From Blakeslea trispora (taxonomy: Eukaryota; Mucoromycota; Mucoromycetes; Mucorales; Choanephoraceae), in contig JAIWNE010000105.1 of the NCBI GenBank assembly GCA_025331445.1, positions 52,936 to 116,935 of the forward strand: DNA of 64,000 bases. Direction: 5' to 3'. The position numbers were made by a program, and so were the translations under genes. Under the pieces are notes generated by a model. The model ran no database searches and was not told the DNA's origin. It saw nothing but the letters and a program-made list of their open reading frames with translations. Of the stretch, positions 60,414 to 64,000 are shown piece after piece (position 1 is the first letter of the stretch; each line of letters opens with the position of its first letter).

Positions 60414-60445
60414 TGGCTGCCCTCAAGCCAGTTAATATAGTAGTA

Positions 60446-61778
60446 CAGTTACCTACAAAAACATTAAATAATTTTTTGAATTTCCTATCATATCATCATC
60501 ATGGCCATCCATCCTTTCCCTTCATGACATTACATAAATGAGCATTGAGCAACCAAAAAATAATAGCAAAATGGAGGAAACATCGTGCTGAATTAGTTTG
60601 AGTGGTTTTTGAAGCAAAAATATAAAAGTTTATTTAAGGAAAGAGGGCGCTAATAGTGGGTAGGTCCACCTTTATTACGACACACCTCCTCCATTCTTTC
60701 TGGCATATTTTCGATGAGTTTGTTCCATTGAGCTGGAGCAAGCTCATCCCACACTTTCTTTATATATGCCTTTGTTCTTCAGGCGAAGAAAAGCGACCTT
60801 TTCTTTGACGGTGCTTGTGCACAGCCCTCTTCATTTTAACCCAAAGATTTTCAATGGGATTTAAATCAGGTGATTGAGCAGGCCAAGGCAAAAGCTCAAT
60901 ACCTTGATTCTTTTTCCATTCTTTGGCAGCACAGGACCGGTGAACTGGTGCTCCATCTTCCATTAACACCACATCTTGACGATTGTCAATGAATCTGCTG
61001 AGGGCATCCTCATACACCGAGGACACAAAGCCCCTTCCCTTCCTTTCCTCCTCACCCAAGAAAGCCAACTCAGACTTACAGCCATGTTGAATGGCTCCCC
61101 AAACCATGGTGCTAGTCTTACCACTTCTGAATGATGGCGCCAGGCAGTCCTGATGATACTTTTCATCTTCTCTGCGCTAGACAAGATTAGCCCGTGAGCT
61201 CTTACCATTCTCAAAAGAGCTTTCGTCAGTGAAGATGACTTTTTTCCAGTCATCTACTGTCCAACTTCGATACTTCTTGGCAAATACATATCTCAGTAGC
61301 CTATGTGTTGTGTTCAAGAAGGGCTTCTTGACAGCTACACGGCATCTGTACCCCATGAGATGCAATGCTCGACGAACGGTATTCTCACATACATTTTGAG
61401 GAACCAAGGCAGTCAACTCGGCCAAAGTAAGCCTTCTGTCGCGCTTTATTGCTCTAACCAAGGCTCTACGACTACGATCGCTCAACTTGGGGGGGTCATC
61501 CTGAGCCTGGGCTTCGAGCAACAAAACCTCTTTGCTTAAACTTTCTAACGATCGTATACACCGTTTGTGATTTGATCCCCAATCTTCTCGAAATTTAAGT
61601 AGGTCTCATGCCGGAATTTTGGAGGTTGATAATCATTTGATTTTCTTCTTCAGTTAAGTGTATTCTGGTGCTCATGTTCAATTTAAAAAGTGTTCGAAAG
61701 AAGTGTTTTATTGTATCATCATGTTGAAATACCATGATCGGAAATTCAAAAATTATTTAATGTTTTTGTAGGTAACTG
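60446..61778 (-). mobile_element. Tc1-like DNA transposon, degenerate, 1,333 bp
   Basis: Terminal inverted repeats of about 40 bp (60446-60485 and 61740-61778, differing by one T) start CAGTTACC, and the element is flanked by a TA duplication (60444-60445, 61779-61780). This is the hallmark of Tc1/mariner integration. One transposase pseudogene fills the inside. Confidence 0.9.
60650..61675 (-). pseudogene. Tc1-like transposase pseudogene
   Basis: Begins MSTRIHLTEEENQMIINLQN, a helix-turn-helix DNA-binding head with VYTIVRKFKQRG. Then come KLSDRSRRALVRAIKRD, a second HTH, VIFTDESSF (first Asp), MVWGAIQ, VLMEDGAPVH (second Asp), and SPDLNPIENLW (Glu), so the DDE order is complete. It ends CRNKGGPTHY. 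Lesions: TAA at 61595-61597 after MRPT, a frameshift at the G7/C7 run 61489-61495, TAG at 61177-61179 (a Trp position in relatives), and a one-base shift near 60768-60775. It is a different, more ordinary Tc1 lineage than the fragments at 55.8-57.5 kb. Confidence 0.88.
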
Positions 61779-61810
61779 TACTACTATATTAACTGGCTTG
61801 AGGGCAGCCA

Positions 61811-62099
61811 GGCTGCTGTTCAATGTCGACTTGTTGTAGGAGCAAGCGGGCAGGATGTTCGTTGTCTGACCTTGCAAGTGTTTGTTGTTTGATTTTAATT
61901 ATGTGTGGGTGACAATGTTACATGCCCACCTTTTAAGTTTGCGAGAGCAAAAATGTTACATGTCGTAAAACTGGACTTGGTTTGGAATCTTCTTATACGA
62001 GTCATACTTTTTTTGCGATTACAAAATTATATCCACAATTTTATATAACAAATACATTTTTTTTTAGCTATATCACACACGGTTTATTTTTAAACTTTT
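61811..62099. other. Spacer with repeated ATGTTACATG motifs
   Basis: GTTACATG occurs at about 61917-61924 and 61954-61961 on the plus strand, and as its complement near 60191-60202. A frame at 61804-61890 (AAVQCRLVVGASGQDVRCLT) may be the other side of the decayed gene interrupted by the palindrome. Confidence 0.3.
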
Positions 62100-63287
62100 T
62101 TAATCAGCAAAAAGTCTAGTTACATCCCGTAAAGTATATCTACTGAGAGGGATACTTAAAATCTCCTCAGTAGCAAGAAGAGAAACATCACCACCCAAGT
62201 AAGCGATTATCAACACCAGCTTCTCACCGATCGTCTGCATATCCCTAACGGTATCATACCTGTTATCTGGAATACCTTTTTTGAAAAAAAAAACATAAAT
62301 AAAAATACAATTGAATCTCTACAATTGCTAAAATCACCTGCAAGTGTCATAAATCTCTTTCTTGTGAGCTTTCCACCGGCTTCTCTTTTCATTCTCTCGA
62401 ATGTAAGCTCCAAGTGGTAGCAGCACATGTATTTTCGAAGACGAGCAACCTTTTCGTTTCTCAATTCAATAGCGTAACGGTTGACAAGGTCAACAGCCGA
62501 CACAGACGAACCCACAGACGAACCCACAGACGAACCAGCCACAGTATCCTCTTGCGCAATACGCACAATTCTGTTTTCTTGGACAAGTCTTTTGGCCTTT
62601 AAGAGACTTGTTGTCAAATCACCCAATTGATCAGGCTGAGAGGCAAGTCTCTGCTTCTTTGTCTTTCTGGTATACTATTTTACCCACAAAAAAATTAAAA
62701 AGGTTTATGATTATCATTTACCAAAGCTATACCTGTTTCGTAGGGCCTCTTTCTTCCTGCACGACTTCTGTTTCAACACCTTGAGCTTGCTCACCATGTT
62801 CTTCCAATTTGACTGGAGCTTCAACCTCTTTGTCAGGAACCTGCTCCACAGGTGCACCCAACTCAACACTAACTTCACTTGATCGCTTTTCTCCTACCAC
62901 TACAGCTTCTTCTTTCACAGTATCCGGTTCATTGACATCCTCAGCTTCTTCACCTTCAACATCCCCAAACAAGTTATCTACCTCGCTTCCATTCTGATTC
63001 ACATGAGCAAAAAAAATTAAGCTTTTGGATTTAATAACCTACAAAAAGCCGAATAACTTGCTCGCTTTCCTCCTTGTATAACACTAAACTATCCTTATAA
63101 TGTTTAGGGACAAAACCCTGGTCAGCCATCACCATCTTAAAAGCCGCGACGACGTATTCCACTAAAACAAACAAAATTAGACAATGATAAAACTGAACGT
63201 TAAAATCAGCTCACCATCCCAACTTTGCATAGCGAAGGCGTATTTTTTGACCTTGACGGCATCGACATCTGAAGTAATAAATTTCAT
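62100..63287 (-). CDS. Acidic protein with basic linker, long paralogue of 43671-44128
   Basis: Five exons (starting 63287; introns about 63161-63213, 62995-63043, 62675-62734 and 62284-62336) give about 300 residues. The N-terminal domain is MKFITSDVDAVKVKKYAFAM...WDG/VEYVVAAFKMVMADQGFVP...SLVLYKEESEQVIRLF. A Glu/Val-rich acidic stretch follows (LFGDVEGEEAEDVNEPDTV). Then come a basic patch (YTRKTKKQRLASQ), a three-fold GSSV repeat and a compact C-terminus (RLRKYMCCYHLELTFERMKR, GIPDNRYDTVRDMQTIGEKL, ending SRYTLRDVTRLFAD). Intron positions 1 and 2 match the short paralogue. The family is unknown to me. The last part looks like a helical DNA- or protein-binding domain. It is head-to-head with the OTU-like gene, 158 bp between start codons. 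Confidence 0.68.
62501..62536 (-). repeat. Three 12-bp tandem copies coding GSSV repeats
   Basis: CACAGACGAACC on the plus strand (GGTTCGTCTGTG in the coding direction) is present three times exactly, giving GSSVGSSVGSSV in the acidic protein. The exact identity suggests recent slippage. Confidence 0.9.
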
Positions 63288-63445
63288 TTTGGGTAGAAAA
63301 AATAAAAAATGTAAACGGTTCAGGTGACACGAAGCTGACGAAAACAAGCGGTGCTTGAAAATTTTAATTTTCTTTATCCAACTCTTTGTCTTTTTTTTTT
63401 TACTCTTACTTCTTACTATCTGCAGCTCTTTCTTCCTACCCCAAA
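63288..63445. promoter_or_regulatory. Shared divergent promoter of the acidic and OTU-like genes
   Basis: Only 158 bp separate the two start codons, so regulation is probably shared. It holds a T10 run (63390-63401) and pyrimidine-rich DNA on the plus strand. No clear TATA box. Confidence 0.45.
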
Positions 63446-64000
63446 ATGAAACCAACACAACAACATACAAAAAAGGACATTGTAAACATGATAATCAAGC
63501 AAGCGAAAGAAGAAGCCAAATCACCATACGCAAACGATTTTTCAGCAGATTACACATCAGAAATCAGACAAGAAAACGGGATAAGCGTTTACGATCCTAA
63601 TACCAAGGGTTGGTGCGGCTATTGCTGTTTGGCATACGGAACAAGCGAAAACCAGTACAACGCGGACCGACTAGGTGCAGCCGTAAGACTGATGCTCCTG
63701 GAAACGCTTCTTACCTATGAAAGCAAGTTTGAAGAATTTTTCATGTATGATGACTTTCTGTCCACCAAACGCGCATTGACTATGGTTCCAAACGACACAA
63801 CAGACTGGTGGTTTACTGTACCAGACATGATCTGGATAGCCGTACTGACTTTCAAGGTCACCATTGTAGAGAAGCAAGGGGACAAGTACTACTCCTACGA
63901 ACACCAAGAGAACAAAGAACCGGCATTCATTATTTCTTTTTTTGATACTACTGACCACCTTCAATGCTACCGGTACTCTGAACAGTTAGACATTGAATAT
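63446..64000 (+). CDS. OTU-protease-like protein, 3' end outside the window
   Basis: Open from ATG 63446 to the window edge (185 codons seen). Start MKPTQQHTKKDIVNMIIKQA. GWCGYCCLAYG (about residues 53-63) resembles the OTU active-site segment DGNCGYRCLA with Cys as nucleophile, but Lys-Gly-Trp replaces Asp-Gly-Asn. Also OTU-like are LGAAVRLMLLETLL (the helix after the Cys), WWFTVPDMIWIAVLTFKVTI and, near the catalytic His position, DTTDHLQCYRYSE. OTU proteases cut ubiquitin chains, and OTU-like domains are also common cargo of fungal and plant transposons (general knowledge). GC content is higher than in neighbouring genes. Catalytic competence is uncertain because of the altered loop. Confidence 0.55.
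   Translation, partial: MKPTQQHTKKDIVNMIIKQAKEEAKSPYANDFSADYTSEIRQENGISVYDPNTKGWCGYCCLAYGTSENQYNADRLGAAVRLMLLETLLTYESKFEEFFMYDDFLSTKRALTMVPNDTTDWWFTVPDMIWIAVLTFKVTIVEKQGDKYYSYEHQENKEPAFIISFFDTTDHLQCYRYSEQLDIEY

Larger units (their letters stand above)
60414..61810. repeat. 62-bp palindrome split by a Tc1 insertion
   Basis: The 30 bp at 60414-60443 is the exact reverse complement of 61781-61810. With one copy of the duplicated TA restored, the pre-insertion site would be a perfect 62-bp palindrome centred on TA. The Tc1 element 60446-61778 sits at that centre. Confidence 0.85.

Overview
The window looks like nuclear DNA of an early-diverging filamentous fungus, most probably Mucoromycota (Mucorales). 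It is AT-rich, with long homopolymer A/T runs. Most genes are split by short GT...AG introns of about 36-100 bp, often with CTAAC/CTAAT-like branch sites. The products are typical fungal housekeeping proteins, with some families lost from budding yeast (NTAQ1, TMEM94). The Tc1-like transposases resemble types common in Mucorales. Species cannot be named from the sequence alone.

Layout. 1-11.2 kb: a LIM/C1 RhoGAP, ORC4 (convergent with it), an F-box/LRR-like protein, a heat-inducible-looking Hsp20 gene, a coiled-coil protein and a tiny secreted Cys-rich protein. 11.2-14.4 kb: gene-poor. 14.4-26.2 kb: dense housekeeping block with a Sip3/Lam-type BAR-PH-GRAM-VASt sterol-transfer protein, BMT2, a glutaredoxin-like protein and NTAQ1 (whose stop codons overlap tail-to-tail), POB3 (FACT) and EPL1 (NuA4). 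26.2-34.5 kb: two long gene-free stretches around a siderophore-type MFS transporter. 34.5-40.1 kb: a 14-exon TMEM94-like P-type ATPase relative. 40-43.7 kb: gene-poor, with one tRNA-Pro(AGG).

From 43.7 kb the window is a mosaic of accessory and mobile DNA interleaved with ordinary genes. It has a small acidic protein gene, an orphan Ty3/Gypsy-type integrase-chromodomain ORF with a polypurine tract and LTR-like start behind it, and a 15-bp minisatellite. Ordinary genes follow: mitochondrial succinate-semialdehyde dehydrogenase, a seven-TM protein, UBC6 and an eight-finger Zap1-like factor. Next come a broken Tc1-like transposase whose two ends lie on opposite strands around a 76-bp inverted repeat, a head-to-head pair of PD-(D/E)XK-nuclease-like genes (one broken), and a degenerate Tc1 element sitting exactly at the central TA of a 62-bp perfect palindrome. 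The last feature is a divergent pair at the right edge: a longer paralogue of the small acidic gene, back-to-back with an OTU-protease-like gene that runs off the window.

Working relations: POB3 and EPL1 act on chromatin and ORC4 in replication initiation. BMT2 modifies rRNA, NTAQ1 feeds the Arg/N-degron pathway and UBC6 serves ER-associated degradation. The most unusual material is at 43.7-44.1 and 55.8-64.0 kb. The best candidate for an undescribed unit is the acidic-protein/OTU-like divergent pair plus its shortened paralogue, followed by the PD-(D/E)XK pair. All exon joins are read by eye from splice signals and frame, and no similarity search was run.
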